DNA of 64,000 nt from Pontivivens ytuae (GTDB taxonomy: Bacteria; Pseudomonadota; Alphaproteobacteria; Rhodobacterales; Rhodobacteraceae). The position numbers and the translations under genes were made by a program. Below are positions 7,210 to 15,770 of the stretch, piece after piece. The stretch is from positions 1,644,001 to 1,708,000 of the forward strand of contig NZ_CP064942.1 in the NCBI RefSeq assembly GCF_015679265.1, written 5' to 3'. The stretch's first letter is position 1. Each line of letters starts with the position of its first letter. The notes beneath the pieces were generated by a model, which worked only from the letters and a program-made list of their open reading frames with translations, ran no database searches and had not been told where the DNA came from.

Positions 7210-7325
7210 GAGCAGGGGCGCGTTGCCACGAGGCAGGAAAGACGGAGCTGCGGGCCGTCCTGCGGGCAGGCCCCGAACAGGAAGATCTCGGCCAGGCGGG
7301 TAATGCTGATACGACGACGGATCAT
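7203..7325 (-). CDS. Possible 40-residue upstream peptide coupled to the exported protein
   Basis: An ATG at 7325 lies 7 nt after a strong AGGAGG. The frame stops with TGA at 7203-7205, overlapping the GTG start of the exported-protein gene at 7209. The peptide is Arg-rich at the start (MIRRRISITR), with a short hydrophobic patch and several Cys residues, and resembles no family I know. It may be a leader peptide that sets translation of the next gene, or simply the ribosome entry point. Confidence 0.4.
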   Translation of the reverse strand: MIRRRISITRLAEIFLFGACPQDGPQLRLSCLVATRPCSC

Positions 7326-7396
7326 GGAACATCCTCCTCAACTCTATGCCATCACCCTACACGCAAGCTGTGTTACAGTCTTCTCACAAGGCCGCG

Positions 7397-7414
7397 AAAC
7401 ACGGGGCCGTGTTT
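7397..7414. promoter_or_regulatory. Operator-like inverted repeat between divergent genes
   Basis: A perfect inverted repeat, AAACACGG-GG-CCGTGTTT, sits 20 nt before the acetyltransferase ATG (7434) and about 70 nt before the divergent small genes. Size and position fit a dimeric repressor site; the regulator is unknown. Confidence 0.45.
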
Positions 7415-7433
7415 GCCATTGAGTGTTCGTGGG

Positions 7434-8036
7434 ATGGATACAATCAAGCCAAGGGTCCGCGTCGCGCGGGGCTTCATCCGCTCGGAGGCGCAGCGTGTAG
7501 CCGACATCTACTGGTCGGCCTTCGAGGACAAGCTCGGCGGCGTGCTGGGCCGGCCGGAACAGGCAAAGAAGGTGCTCGCCGACTGCTTCGATCCGGACTT
7601 CGCACTCGTCGCCCGGCTGGACGACGACGGGCGCATCGCGGGTGTGGCGGGCTTCAAGACCGAACAGGGCTCGATGACCGGTGGCTTCGACGGTGGGCTG
7701 GCGCGGCACTATTCCCGTTTCGGTGCCACATGGCGCGCCATGGTGCTGTCGCTGCTGGAGCGGGAGGAGCGCGCCGACAACCTGCTAGCGGACGGGATCG
7801 CCGTCGCGCCGGACATGCGCGGACGCGGTGTCGGCACGGCGCTCCTCTACGCGCTGGACGAGGAGGCCCGCGCCCGCGGCAAGCGCGGCGTGCGCCTCGA
7901 CGTGATCGACCGCAACATCCGCGCCCGTGCCCTTTATGAGCGGCACGGCTACGACGTGACCGGCACGCAGGAGCTCGGGGTCCTGCGTCACATCTTCGGT
8001 TTCCGCTCCGCCACGACGATGACGCGCACACTTTAG
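7434..8036 (+). CDS. GNAT family N-acetyltransferase
   Basis: The acetyl-CoA binding region is clear: a beta strand LLADGIAVAPDMRGRGVGTALLYAL (motif V-x-x-x-x-RGxGxG/A near residues 125-140) is followed by DVIDRNIRARALYERHGY, the usual motif B with the family Tyr. Length, 200 residues, suits a single GNAT domain with an amino-terminal extension. Substrate cannot be told. The ATG at 7434 gives MDTIKPRVRVARGF; an upstream extension of the frame would run across the divergent promoter region. The next gene, asd, is on the same strand about 80 nt later. Confidence 0.85.
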   Translation: MDTIKPRVRVARGFIRSEAQRVADIYWSAFEDKLGGVLGRPEQAKKVLADCFDPDFALVARLDDDGRIAGVAGFKTEQGSMTGGFDGGLARHYSRFGATWRAMVLSLLEREERADNLLADGIAVAPDMRGRGVGTALLYALDEEARARGKRGVRLDVIDRNIRARALYERHGYDVTGTQELGVLRHIFGFRSATTMTRTL

Positions 8037-8114
8037 CGCTTCGTGCCATTTCCCTTTGCCACGCGATGGTCTAAGACGCGCGCGTTTGCAAACTCTCGAC
8101 AGGAGAAGAGGGAG

Positions 8115-9137
8115 ATGGGTTATCGAGTCGTCGTCGCGGGGGCCACGGGTGCCGTGGGCCGCGAAATGCTCAACATTCTCGCAGAGCGGCAGTTCCCTGC
8201 CGACGAGGTCGCGGCACTGGCCAGCCGCCGTAGCCTCGGCACCGAAGTGAGCTATGGGGACAAGACACTCACCACCCAGGACCTCGACACATTCGACTTC
8301 ACCGGCTGGGACATCGCGCTCTTCGCCGCGGGCTCCGGCCCCGCGAAGGAGTACGCGCCCAAGGCCGCGAAGGCCGGCTGCATCGTGATCGACAACTCCT
8401 CGCTCTACCGCTACGACGCCGACGTGCCGCTGATCGTGCCGGAGGTGAACCCCGACGCGATCGAGGGCTATGCGAAGAAGAACATCATCGCGAACCCCAA
8501 CTGCTCCACCGCGCAGATGGTCGTGGCGCTCAAGCCGCTGCATGACCGCGCGAAGATCAAGCGCGTCGTCGTCTCCACCTACCAGTCGGTCTCGGGCGCC
8601 GGGAACGAGGGGATGGATGAGCTCTGGGAGCAGACCAAGGGGATGTACGTCCCGGGCCAGGAAAAGGACCCGGCGAAGTTCCAGAAGCAGATCGCCTTCA
8701 ACCTCATCCCGCAGATCGACGTCTTCATGGAGGACGGCTCGACCAAGGAAGAGTGGAAGATGGTCGCCGAGACCAAGAAGATCGTCGATCCGTCGATCAA
8801 GGTCACGGCCACCTGCGTCCGCGTCCCGGTCTTCGTCGGTCATTCGGAGGCCATCAACATCGAGTTCGAGGACTTCCTCGACGAGGATGAGGCACGCGAC
8901 ATCTTGCGCGAGGCGCCGGGCATCATGGTCGTCGACAAGCGCGAGGACGGTGGCTACGTCACGCCGGTCGAGTGCGTGGGCGACTTCGCCACCTTCATCA
9001 GCCGCATCCGCCAGGATTCGACCGTGGAGAACGGGCTGAACCTCTGGTGCGTGTCCGACAACCTCCGCAAGGGTGCCGCGCTGAACGCGGTGCAGATCGC
9101 GGAGCTTCTCGGCCGCCGGGTGCTCAAGAAGGGGTGA
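8115..9137 (+). CDS. asd: Aspartate-semialdehyde dehydrogenase
   Basis: It catalyses NADPH-dependent reduction of aspartyl phosphate to aspartate semialdehyde, the branch point to lysine/diaminopimelate, threonine and methionine. The amino end has the Rossmann loop GATGAVG (residues 9-15), the catalytic cysteine is C130 in NPNCSTAQ, and the substrate-binding stretch SGAGNEGMDEL and the catalytic His region FVGHSEAIN follow. At 340 residues it matches the family. The ATG at 8115 has a strong AGGAGAAGAGGG binding site. It appears monocistronic. Confidence 0.96.
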   Translation: MGYRVVVAGATGAVGREMLNILAERQFPADEVAALASRRSLGTEVSYGDKTLTTQDLDTFDFTGWDIALFAAGSGPAKEYAPKAAKAGCIVIDNSSLYRYDADVPLIVPEVNPDAIEGYAKKNIIANPNCSTAQMVVALKPLHDRAKIKRVVVSTYQSVSGAGNEGMDELWEQTKGMYVPGQEKDPAKFQKQIAFNLIPQIDVFMEDGSTKEEWKMVAETKKIVDPSIKVTATCVRVPVFVGHSEAINIEFEDFLDEDEARDILREAPGIMVVDKREDGGYVTPVECVGDFATFISRIRQDSTVENGLNLWCVSDNLRKGAALNAVQIAELLGRRVLKKG

Positions 9138-9192
9138 CTTGCCGGTTGCAGGGCGGCGCTCCATCCTTTGTGAGAGGAAGAGGAGCGTCGCC

Positions 9193-9636
9193 ATGCGTCT
9201 GGCCCTGTTGATCGCCGCCCTGCTGATACCTGGTTCGGCATTTGCCGATCGGTACATTCCCGGCCCGCCCGTCGGTTCGGCGTCGCGGTTCACATTGGAT
9301 GTGAATGGCGTCCAGCTCCGCCGGCAACATGCCGCGTTCCAGGATCGCTATCACCGGTCCCACCGCGCCAGGGGCGGCGACACGATCATCATCGCGAATG
9401 ACAGCACGATCATCGTGGCTCCGGACCGGGATCGCATCGTCGATGTCCGGCGGGGTCGCTCGCTAAGCACGAACCGTGTGTCGGTACGATCCACGGCGAC
9501 ATCCGGCACGCCTACCGCCCTGCCCCGCGCCCGCCGCGTGACCCAGACCGCGCCGCCGATCAGCATCGTGCGGACGGATCGGGACCGGGGGCGGACCGTC
9601 TCGGGCCAGTCCTTCATCTTCGTCCTGTCCCGGTGA
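9193..9636 (+). CDS. Small exported basic protein, unknown function
   Basis: A 147-residue protein with a clear signal peptide (MRLALLIAALLIPGSAFAD, cleavage after AFA). The mature chain is basic, rich in Arg, Thr and Val. It contains repeated short strands such as TIIIANDSTIIVAPDRDRIVDV and ends in a hydrophobic SFIFVLSR. No known domain is evident. A GAGGAAGAGGAG binding site precedes the ATG. It probably acts in the periplasm or outer membrane. Confidence 0.7.
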   Translation: MRLALLIAALLIPGSAFADRYIPGPPVGSASRFTLDVNGVQLRRQHAAFQDRYHRSHRARGGDTIIIANDSTIIVAPDRDRIVDVRRGRSLSTNRVSVRSTATSGTPTALPRARRVTQTAPPISIVRTDRDRGRTVSGQSFIFVLSR

Positions 9637-9714
9637 CGCTGCGGCAGGTTTGCCTGCCCGCGCGGAAATCGGCCACGCTTCGGTCCTGAAGGGCACGAAG
9701 CGAAGGGACCGGCC

Positions 9715-10914
9715 ATGACCACCGTCGCCGACGCGATACCGAAGGCGCCGCCGCGTGCCGAGGGTGAGGGCGACATTGCCTATCTCGCCCGGCTGCAGGC
9801 CATGGGCCCCCTCCTGCGCAACGGCCTCGGCATGCTGATGACCTTCAGCCACGCCGATCTCCTCTACATCGTCGATGACGCCCGAACCCGGCAGATGGAG
9901 ACGGAGCTGCTCGCCATGCGGGGCATCACCTCCGGCCCGCTCCACGAGTTCTTCTCCCACTCCCTGCTGATGTCGAACGGGGACGCGCATCGGCGGCGGC
10001 GCACGCCGGTCGCCCGGACCTTCGCCTACAGCCTGATGAACGCGATGCGTGGCGAGATCCGGGAGATCGCGGAGGATCTCGTCCGCCCCACGCTGAACCA
10101 TGAGATCGACTTCGCCGAAGGTGTCTCCGGCCCCCTGCCCGCCCGGCTGATCGCCCGGATCCTTGGCGTACCGGACGGCGACGTGCCGCATTTCTCGCAA
10201 CTGGTCTATTCCGCGATGCGCGGCCTATCTGTCCGTTCCGACGCGGTGACGGCCGAGGCGTCGCGCGATATGGGCGAGCTCGGCCGCTATGTGGAGGGGC
10301 TGCTGGCGGAGCGCCGGGCGCGACCGCAGGACGATGTCCTCAGCGCCTATATCGAGCGCACTGCCGACGGGCCGCTGGATGCGCTGGAGGTACGGATCCA
10401 GATCGTGACGCTGATCCTCGCCGGGGCCGACACGACGCGCCTCGCCCTCGCCGCCACGTTCGCGCGGCTGCTGCGCAATCCGGCGCAGTGGGCGGCCCTC
10501 GTGGCCGATCCCGAGGGGATGAAGGCCGGGGCCGCCGCCGAGGGGCTGCGCTACGACCCGGTCGTCGCCTCTCTGCCCCGCGTCGTCACCACGCCCTTCG
10601 AGCTGCATGGCCGCCGCATCCGGGAGGGCGAGCTCGTGATGACCGTCCTCATCAGCGCCCTGCGCGATCCGGAGGTCTATGCCGAGCCCGAACGCTTCGA
10701 CATCGCCCGGACCGACCATCCGAAGCTGCATCCGATCTTCGGCGCCGGGCCGCATCGCTGCCTCGGCGAGGCGCTCGCCCGCGCCGAGCTGGAGGAGGCG
10801 CTGGCCGTCCTCGCCCGCCTCGCACCCGCCGCGCGCCTCATCGGCCCGCCGCCCGAGCTGCGCGGCTTCTCCGCCGTCCGGACCCTCGCCCCGCTCCATA
10901 TCGCGATGTCGTGA
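9715..10914 (+). CDS. Cytochrome P450
   Basis: All hallmark motifs of a bacterial soluble P450 are present in 399 residues. The I-helix oxygen-activation motif is AGADTT (236-241), the K-helix ExxR is E276-x-x-R279, and the heme-binding loop FGAGPHRCLGEALAR has the axial Cys349. No membrane anchor is present, so it is a cytosolic class I type needing ferredoxin and a reductase, neither of which is in this window. The substrate is unknown. The start has an AAGGGACC binding site. A small exported repeat protein follows 65 nt later. Confidence 0.95.
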   Translation: MTTVADAIPKAPPRAEGEGDIAYLARLQAMGPLLRNGLGMLMTFSHADLLYIVDDARTRQMETELLAMRGITSGPLHEFFSHSLLMSNGDAHRRRRTPVARTFAYSLMNAMRGEIREIAEDLVRPTLNHEIDFAEGVSGPLPARLIARILGVPDGDVPHFSQLVYSAMRGLSVRSDAVTAEASRDMGELGRYVEGLLAERRARPQDDVLSAYIERTADGPLDALEVRIQIVTLILAGADTTRLALAATFARLLRNPAQWAALVADPEGMKAGAAAEGLRYDPVVASLPRVVTTPFELHGRRIREGELVMTVLISALRDPEVYAEPERFDIARTDHPKLHPIFGAGPHRCLGEALARAELEEALAVLARLAPAARLIGPPPELRGFSAVRTLAPLHIAMS

Positions 10915-10979
10915 GCGAAGCGACGGAAGGTCCCGGCCCGCCCCGTATCAGGGGCACGCAACAGGCCAGAGGACCCGAG

Positions 10980-11273
10980 ATGATCCGTTTCACCTACACC
11001 GCCGCCTTCGCCGCGCTCTTCGCGCTTCCCGTCGCCGCCCAAGGGCTTCCCGACCGCATCGAGGACAGGATCGACCGCTCCGTGACCTACGGGCCGCTCG
11101 ACCGGATCGAGGATCGGGTGGACCGCCGCGACCGCTATGAGCGCGCCGATCGCATCGAAGACCGGATCGACTGGCGCGAGGACAGGCGGGATGCCCGCGT
11201 CGTCACCGGCCGCCTCGACCTGGTCGAGGATCGCATCGATCGACGGGAGAACCGGCGCGACCGCCGCCGCTGA
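10980..11273 (+). CDS. Small exported DRIEDRID-repeat protein
   Basis: A 97-residue protein with a signal peptide (MIRFTYTAAFAALFALPVAAQ). The mature part is built from imperfect repeats of a nine-residue charged unit: DRIEDRIDR, DRIEDRVDR, DRIEDRIDW and DLVEDRIDR, spaced 18-25 residues apart and joined by RRD-type linkers. Acidic and basic residues alternate so that a helix or coiled coil with opposed charges is likely. Proteins of this composition are typical small exported proteins of Rhodobacterales, but I know of no assigned function. It follows the P450 gene on the same strand. Confidence 0.7.
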   Translation: MIRFTYTAAFAALFALPVAAQGLPDRIEDRIDRSVTYGPLDRIEDRVDRRDRYERADRIEDRIDWREDRRDARVVTGRLDLVEDRIDRRENRRDRRR

Positions 11274-11331
11274 CTTGCCCCGGAGCCCCGCGCCGCCCAT
11301 GATCGCGAGACCATGACGGCAGGGGGGCATC

Positions 11332-12228
11332 ATGATCCGATGGATCTGCGCAATTCTCGCTGTCGCCCCGACCGGGGCGGCGGCGTGCATCGAAGCATCG
11401 AGCAGCCTGACCGGGGAGATGCGGCCGAGCCTCCAGCTCGCCGATCTCCTCCCGAAGGAGCGCGCGGGCTTCGAGGCGGTCTTCGCCGAAGAGCTCAACA
11501 TCCTCGACAATGACGGCACGACGGTGGACGACGCCTTCTCCTTCGCCCGCTGCCCGCTGGGGCACGAGGAGGGCCCGACCCTCCTGATCTTCGCCACCGG
11601 CGCGCCGTTCTGCGAGGGGCTCTGCGGCATCTGGGGGATCGAGCCCGATGACGAGGAAAGCTGGTCGATGATGCTTGCGGCGGAGGGGCGCCTGCGCCTC
11701 GCCGGCTCCGTCTCCATGGGCCGCCCCGATCTCATCGCCGAAGTGCCCAACGAACCCGCCGTCGCCCACAAGTTCGACGGCGTGCAGTACCGCGACGAGC
11801 TGGAGGGCATGATCTACGGAGAGGTCTTCGCCCTGCCCGACGCCACCGACTGGCGCGCCGACGAGGCGGGCTTCGCCGGCATCGCCATGGGCCAACCCGG
11901 CCCGGGCGGCGAAGGCGTCATCGCCCTCGACACGGTGGCGGAAAAGGTGGGCGGCGTCCGCGCGGGTCTCACCGCCGGGCTCACCGATCTCGACGGCGAC
12001 GACACGCCAGAGGTGGTGGTGGAGGGTGTCGGCCCCGATTTCTGCGGCCCGGACGGCTGCCGCAGCTGGGTCGTGCAGATCGGTGACAAGCCGCGGATCG
12101 TCGCCGACGTCATCTCCCAGGGCCAGATCGAGGTCGCGGCCAGCATGCAGAACGGCATGCGCGACCTCATCTCCTGGACCGATGCGGGCGGCCGCGTCCT
12201 GCGCTTCGACGGCAGCGAGTACCGCTAG
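11332..12228 (+). CDS. Exported protein of unknown function
   Basis: A 298-residue protein with a short signal peptide (MIRWICAILAVAPTGAAA, then Cys). It contains pairs of Cys (FCEGLCGIWGIE and FCGPDGCRSW), probably disulfides, and an LTDLDGDDTPEVVVEG segment like the calcium-binding turn of FG-GAP/VCBS repeats. No catalytic motif is visible. The ATG has a GGGGGG-rich binding site. The gene converges with the carbonic anhydrase gene, overlapping it by 4 nt. Confidence 0.7.
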   Translation: MIRWICAILAVAPTGAAACIEASSSLTGEMRPSLQLADLLPKERAGFEAVFAEELNILDNDGTTVDDAFSFARCPLGHEEGPTLLIFATGAPFCEGLCGIWGIEPDDEESWSMMLAAEGRLRLAGSVSMGRPDLIAEVPNEPAVAHKFDGVQYRDELEGMIYGEVFALPDATDWRADEAGFAGIAMGQPGPGGEGVIALDTVAEKVGGVRAGLTAGLTDLDGDDTPEVVVEGVGPDFCGPDGCRSWVVQIGDKPRIVADVISQGQIEVAASMQNGMRDLISWTDAGGRVLRFDGSEYR

Positions 12229-12878
12229 ACCTCGACGAAGCTCTCCGTGCTGCCATCATAGGCAAAGAGCGCACCGGAGCCGATATCGGCCCACACGCCA
12301 TGCAGGACGAGGCGCCCCTCCTCGACGGCCGCGCGCACGAAGGGGAAGGTCAGCAGGTTTTCGAGGCTCACCTTCACGCCCTCCTTCTCGAACGCGCTCA
12401 ACCGTTCGGAGCGGTCGCCGTCCATGTCCTTGATGCGCTCGTAGCCCGGGGCAAGCACCTCGATCCACTGGCTGATGAAGCTCGTGTTCTTCTCCCACTC
12501 CGCATTCACGCCCTCGCACTTGTCATAGCAGGCCGCGACCCCGCCGCAGCCCGAGTGGCCCATGATGACGATGTGACTGACGCCGAGCACGAGGACCGCG
12601 TACTCGATCGCCGCCGAGGTGCCGTGAAGCTCCCGGTTCACCGCGCAAGGCGGGACCAGGTTGGCGACGTTGCGCACGAGGAAGAAGTCGCCCGGCTCGC
12701 CCTCGAACATCGCCACCGGATCCACCCGGCTGTCGCAGCAGGAGATGAACATCGCCCGCGGATGCTGGCCATGCGAGGCGAGGTGGGAAAACCATTCACG
12801 ATTTTCCGAGAAGGTCGTGGAGCGCCACCGATCGAGTCGCTTGGAGAGGTATTTGGGAAGGACGCGGACGCGGTGCAT
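12225..12878 (-). CDS. Beta-class carbonic anhydrase
   Basis: It interconverts carbon dioxide and bicarbonate in the cytoplasm. Zinc ligands are visible: C48 in CCDSRVDP, with the Asp/Arg dyad D49/R51, and H108 and C111 in GHSGCGG. The 217-residue length and the internal HGTSAAIEYAVLVLGVSHIVIMGHS strand are typical. The start ATG is preceded by a long intergenic region shared with a divergent gene, with an inverted repeat at 12941-12956. Confidence 0.95.
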   Translation of the reverse strand: MHRVRVLPKYLSKRLDRWRSTTFSENREWFSHLASHGQHPRAMFISCCDSRVDPVAMFEGEPGDFFLVRNVANLVPPCAVNRELHGTSAAIEYAVLVLGVSHIVIMGHSGCGGVAACYDKCEGVNAEWEKNTSFISQWIEVLAPGYERIKDMDGDRSERLSAFEKEGVKVSLENLLTFPFVRAAVEEGRLVLHGVWADIGSGALFAYDGSTESFVEV

Positions 12879-12940
12879 GCTTAACCTTCTGTTCAGTATA
12901 GGCTTCAGGATTACCGGGCGGCATGCAACGTTTCAACGGC

Positions 12941-12956
12941 CTGACACGTTTGTCAG
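12941..12956. promoter_or_regulatory. Inverted repeat CTGACA-N4-TGTCAG in a divergent region
   Basis: Perfect 6-bp arms flank CGTT, about 63 nt before the carbonic anhydrase start and about 75 nt before the gene at 13031. The layout fits a dimeric transcription factor site serving one or both genes. Confidence 0.4.
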
Positions 12957-13030
12957 TCGGGTGGATGTGACGCAACTGTCCCTTTGGACAGAAATATGCG
13001 AAGACATCATTGGGTGAATGGGAGTGTGTG

Positions 13031-13414
13031 ATGTCGGATCCAGTGATCCGTATCACGGCGCGGGATTCCGCGCTGGTGGATACGACGGCCGTTATCGGCC
13101 TTCAACGCAGTGTCGGTACGGCACGGTGCCAGGAGCTCGTAGAGGACGCGATCTACGAGATCACGGAGCGTCTCTCGCGGCTGGAGCGGACGATGCGCGA
13201 GCCGAACCACGGTGAGGCCCTCGATATCGCCCGGTCGCTGATCGGGCTGACCAACCGCCTCGGCCTCCTGCGCATGAGCGTCGTGGCCTCCGACCTCGTC
13301 GAGGTCGTGAGCACCGGTGACGACATCGCGGCCCAGGCCGTGGCCGCACGCCTCGTGCGCCTGGGCGAAGAATCGCTCTTCTCGCTGGTCCGGCTGGGCG
13401 GCGACGGCATCTGA
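13031..13414 (+). CDS. Unknown small helical protein
   Basis: A 127-residue protein, almost entirely helical in composition, without signal peptide or membrane segment. The stretch ALDIARSLIGLTNRLGLLRM resembles the phosphotransfer helix of Hpt domains, where A-H-x-L-K-G is usual. Here Arg stands where the phospho-accepting His would be, so if it is an Hpt fold it cannot accept phosphate in the normal way. The ATG at 13031 lies after GGGAGTG. Divergent from the carbonic anhydrase gene. Confidence 0.6.
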   Translation: MSDPVIRITARDSALVDTTAVIGLQRSVGTARCQELVEDAIYEITERLSRLERTMREPNHGEALDIARSLIGLTNRLGLLRMSVVASDLVEVVSTGDDIAAQAVAARLVRLGEESLFSLVRLGGDGI

Positions 13415-13494
13415 GCCGCGCTGCCCCGGGCGCCCGTGACAGGGCCCCCGGCGCTCGCTAGGCTGCGCCCTGCATCGAAAGGGGGCCGCCCGGC

Positions 13495-14880
13495 ATGATC
13501 TCTCTCCTCATCTCCGACAGCGATCACGCGACGGATATCCACATCCTGGAGCCGGACGCCGTCGACGCGTTCCGCGCCGGCCGCAGCGCGGCGGAGCAGG
13601 CGTGGATCGACGCCAACGGCTTCTCGGGCGATCTGGGCAAGTCGCTGGCGCTGCCGGGGCCGGATGGCGACATGTCCTGCGTCCTTTTCGGCTGGGGGAC
13701 GGAGAAGGTGCGGGCGCGCGACCGCTTCCACCTCGCCGCCCTTGCCGGTCGGCTGGCGGAGGGCGATTACCGCATCGCCACGGCGCCTGCCTCCTGCAAC
13801 CCGGCGCAGGAGGCGCTCGGCTGGCAACTCTCCGGCTACGCCTTCGACCGCTATGCGAAGCGGAAAGGGACGACCGCGCGCCTGGTGGTGCCCGAGGGCG
13901 CGGACCTCGGTCGGATCGAGGCGATCGCCGTCGGGGCCCTGACCACCCAGCGCCTCATCGACACCCCCGCCAACGACATGGGGCCGCAGGAGCTGGAGGA
14001 CGCCGTCACCGAGCTGGCCTCCGCCCACGGCGCGACGCTCGACGTCACCCGCGGCGACGCGCTCTTGGAGCAGAACTTCCCCCTGATCCACACCGTCGGC
14101 CGCGCCTCGACCCGCCCGCCACGCCTGCTGGATCTCACGTGGGGGGACGCGGCGCACCTTAAGGTCACTCTTGTCGGCAAGGGCGTGTGCTTCGACACCG
14201 GCGGCCTCAACCTCAAGCCCGGCGCCTCCATGGGCCTGATGAAGAAGGATATGGGCGGCGCCGCCAACGCCATCGGCCTCGCCAGCATGGTGATGGCGCT
14301 GAAACTGCCCGTCCGCCTGCGCCTGCTGATCCCTGCGGTGGAGAACGCCGTCTCAGGCGGCGCCTTTCGCCCCGGCGACATCTTCACGAGCCGCAAGGGC
14401 CTGACGGTGGAGATCAACAACACCGATGCGGAAGGGCGGCTGGTGCTGGCCGATGCCCTCGCCCTCGCCGATGAGGAAACGCCGGACCTGATGCTCTGCA
14501 TGGCCACGCTGACCGGCGCTGCCCGCGTCGCCCTCGGCCCCGAACTGCCGCCCTTCTTCACCGATGACGAGGCGCTTGCCGGCGCACTCTCCACCGCCGC
14601 GACCACGGAGGCCGACCCGCTCTGGCGCATGCCGTTCTGGCCGGGATACGAGGGCCAGATCGAGCCCGGCATCGCCGATCTCGACAACGCGCCCTCCGGC
14701 GGCATGGCGGGCGCGATCACCGCCGCCCTCTTCCTCCGCCGGTTCGTGGAAAACGCCGCCAGCTTCGCCCATTTCGACCTCTACGGCTGGACGCCCGCCG
14801 CGAAGCCCGCCCGGCCGAAGGGCGGCGCGCATCAGGGCATCCGCGCCATGCTCCGCGTCATCGAGGAGCGCATCGCATGA
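13495..14880 (+). CDS. Leucyl aminopeptidase, M17 family
   Basis: A two-metal aminopeptidase that removes amino-terminal residues from peptides in the cytoplasm. Metal and substrate motifs are present: VGKGVCFDTGGLNLKP (227-242), KKDMGGAA, and the family signature NTDAEGRL near 309-316, then GGMAGAITAALFLRRF. Length 461 fits the family. The final ATGA overlaps the next gene, an NlpC/P60 peptidase, so the two are translationally coupled and may work together in peptide or cell-wall fragment turnover. Confidence 0.93.
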   Translation: MISLLISDSDHATDIHILEPDAVDAFRAGRSAAEQAWIDANGFSGDLGKSLALPGPDGDMSCVLFGWGTEKVRARDRFHLAALAGRLAEGDYRIATAPASCNPAQEALGWQLSGYAFDRYAKRKGTTARLVVPEGADLGRIEAIAVGALTTQRLIDTPANDMGPQELEDAVTELASAHGATLDVTRGDALLEQNFPLIHTVGRASTRPPRLLDLTWGDAAHLKVTLVGKGVCFDTGGLNLKPGASMGLMKKDMGGAANAIGLASMVMALKLPVRLRLLIPAVENAVSGGAFRPGDIFTSRKGLTVEINNTDAEGRLVLADALALADEETPDLMLCMATLTGAARVALGPELPPFFTDDEALAGALSTAATTEADPLWRMPFWPGYEGQIEPGIADLDNAPSGGMAGAITAALFLRRFVENAASFAHFDLYGWTPAAKPARPKGGAHQGIRAMLRVIEERIA

Positions 14881-15719
14881 CCTTCGACCCCCGCATGACC
14901 CCCGCCCGCCGCGACCTCGCCGCCGTCCATCTGAAGGGTGAGATCGAGGCGCCGCGCTATGCCGAGGGGCGGGAGATGCACGTCGCCGTCCCGGTCCTGC
15001 CCATGACCTCCCACCCGGATCCGGAGGCGGGCTTCAGCTCGCAACTCCTGATGGGCGAGCGCTTCACCGTCTATGACGTGGACGACGCCACGGGCCTTGC
15101 CTGGGGACAGGCGGCGCGCGACGGCTATGTCGGCTGGGTGCCCCGCTTCGCGCTGGAAAGCGGGCCAGGCGCGCCGACGCACTGGGTCGTCGCCCAACTC
15201 GCCCATATCTACCCGGAGCCGAACCTCAAGACGCGCCCTTTCGATGCCGTCCCCTTCCTCGCCCAGCTGCGCATCACCGGGCAGGAGGGTCGCTGGCTCG
15301 AACTCGACACCGGCGGCTGGATCTACGGCCGCCACGTCTCCGAAGAGCGGCCGGGCGGCGACTGGGTGGGGATCTGCGAGCGCTTCCTCGGCGTGCCGTA
15401 TCTCTGGGGCGGCAAATCCTCCCTCGGCCTCGACTGCTCCGCCCTCATCCAGTCCGGCCTGCACGGCGCGGGCCTCGACTGCCCACGCGACAGCGACCAG
15501 CAGGAGGAGGCGCTGGGCCGCGAGCTCAAGCTCGACGCCAAGCTCAAGCGCGGCGACATCGTCTTTTGGAACGGCCATGTCGGCGTCATGACCAGCCCCA
15601 AACGCCTGTTCCACGCCAACGCCTTCGCCATGGCTGCGGTCTACGAGGATATCGAGCTTGCCCGCGACCGGATCGACGCGCAGGGCGACGGCCCCGTCAC
15701 GCGCATCCGGCGGCTGTGA
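14877..15719 (+). CDS. NlpC/P60 family cysteine peptidase with SH3 domains
   Basis: Two bacterial SH3-like domains (about residues 30-95 and 100-155) precede an NlpC/P60 catalytic domain. The nucleophile is C187 in GLDCSALIQ, with the His of WNGHVGVM (H234) and a third residue around HANAF (H246). These enzymes cleave D-glutamyl-diaminopimelate bonds in peptidoglycan or its muropeptides. No signal peptide is seen, so recycled cell-wall peptides in the cytoplasm are a likely substrate. It overlaps the aminopeptidase gene by 4 nt. Confidence 0.92.
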   Translation: MTFDPRMTPARRDLAAVHLKGEIEAPRYAEGREMHVAVPVLPMTSHPDPEAGFSSQLLMGERFTVYDVDDATGLAWGQAARDGYVGWVPRFALESGPGAPTHWVVAQLAHIYPEPNLKTRPFDAVPFLAQLRITGQEGRWLELDTGGWIYGRHVSEERPGGDWVGICERFLGVPYLWGGKSSLGLDCSALIQSGLHGAGLDCPRDSDQQEEALGRELKLDAKLKRGDIVFWNGHVGVMTSPKRLFHANAFAMAAVYEDIELARDRIDAQGDGPVTRIRRL

Positions 15720-15770
15720 ACGCACCGTCCGATCTTTACGACTCGCAGGCGTTCCTGTTTTGTATTCGCC

